From an uncultured Flavobacteriaceae bacterium (GTDB lineage: Bacteria > Bacteroidota > Bacteroidia > Flavobacteriales > Flavobacteriaceae), in assembly GCA_947311745.1 (NCBI GenBank), contig CAMZLT010000177.1, positions 1 through 6,687 of the forward strand: a DNA stretch of 6,687 bases, in the 5' to 3' direction. Of this stretch, positions 6,581 through 6,687 are shown piece after piece. The stretch's first letter is position 1; each line of letters starts with the position of its first letter. The notes under the pieces are model-generated. The model had not been told where the DNA came from. It saw only the letters and a list, made by a program, of their open reading frames with translations, and made no database searches. Both the position numbers and the translations under genes were made by a program.

Positions 6581-6687
6581 TGCAACGATGGGTTAATGTA
6601 GCAATGTACTAATATAACAATGAGTTAATGTAGCAATGTACTAATATAACAATGAGTTAATGTAGCAATGTACTAATATAACAATGA
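6576..6687. repeat. Tandem repeat array 3 (32-bp unit, continues past window end)
   Basis: The array begins with a degenerate module (ATTAATGCAACGATGGG) that includes the xth stop codon. Units at 6593-6624 and 6625-6656 are identical, and 6657-6687 is a third copy identical over the 31 bases present before the window ends. The core AATGTAGCAATGTACTAAT (6595-6613) is shared with array 1 at 17 of 19 bases and with the reverse complement of array 2 at 17 of 19. The unit length equals that of array 2. Perfect identity between copies suggests recent expansion or homogenisation. Confidence 0.92.

Noticed and set aside
6581..6687. Intrinsic terminator after xth
   Set aside because: No GC-rich hairpin followed by a U-run is visible; the sequence is only the tandem repeat.

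Overview
The window looks like a chromosomal segment from a gliding-type member of the Bacteroidota, most likely family Flavobacteriaceae. The evidence is the strongly AT-rich sequence, a gldH gene (a gliding-motility lipoprotein confined to this phylum), A-rich gene leaders without Shine-Dalgarno sequences, and a TIGR02436-type four-helix-bundle gene. Every gene is on the + strand. Species cannot be named from the sequence alone.

Layout. (1) 3-3715 is a tightly packed cluster: the 3' part of ricT (PSP1-domain protein, cut by the window start), gldH, and a bifunctional class A penicillin-binding protein. Both junctions are 8-nt stop/start overlaps of the form ATGNNTAA, so translational coupling is likely. 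(2) After only 12 nt comes scoA, the A subunit of a succinyl-CoA:3-ketoacid CoA-transferase. (3) 4421-5162 holds no metabolic gene. It contains a tandem-repeat array, a small four-helix-bundle (S23/TIGR02436) gene, and a second array of the same repeat family in the opposite orientation. (4) scoB, the B subunit of the CoA-transferase, follows and is joined by a TAATG overlap to an exodeoxyribonuclease III gene. (5) A third array, in the orientation of the first, starts at the stop codon of that gene and runs off the window end.

How the genes fit together. ScoA and ScoB form one enzyme, and their genes normally lie side by side; here 742 bp separates them. The separating block is an ORF with oppositely oriented repeats on both sides, including a perfect 14-bp inverted repeat. 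This resembles the architecture of 23S rRNA intervening sequences, whose ORFs encode the same protein family, but here it sits inside a protein-coding operon. I regard this block as the most interesting item: a candidate mobile or RNA-processed element built from a four-helix-bundle gene plus repeats. The ricT-gldH-PBP1A cluster and the sco and xth genes otherwise look intact and ordinary.
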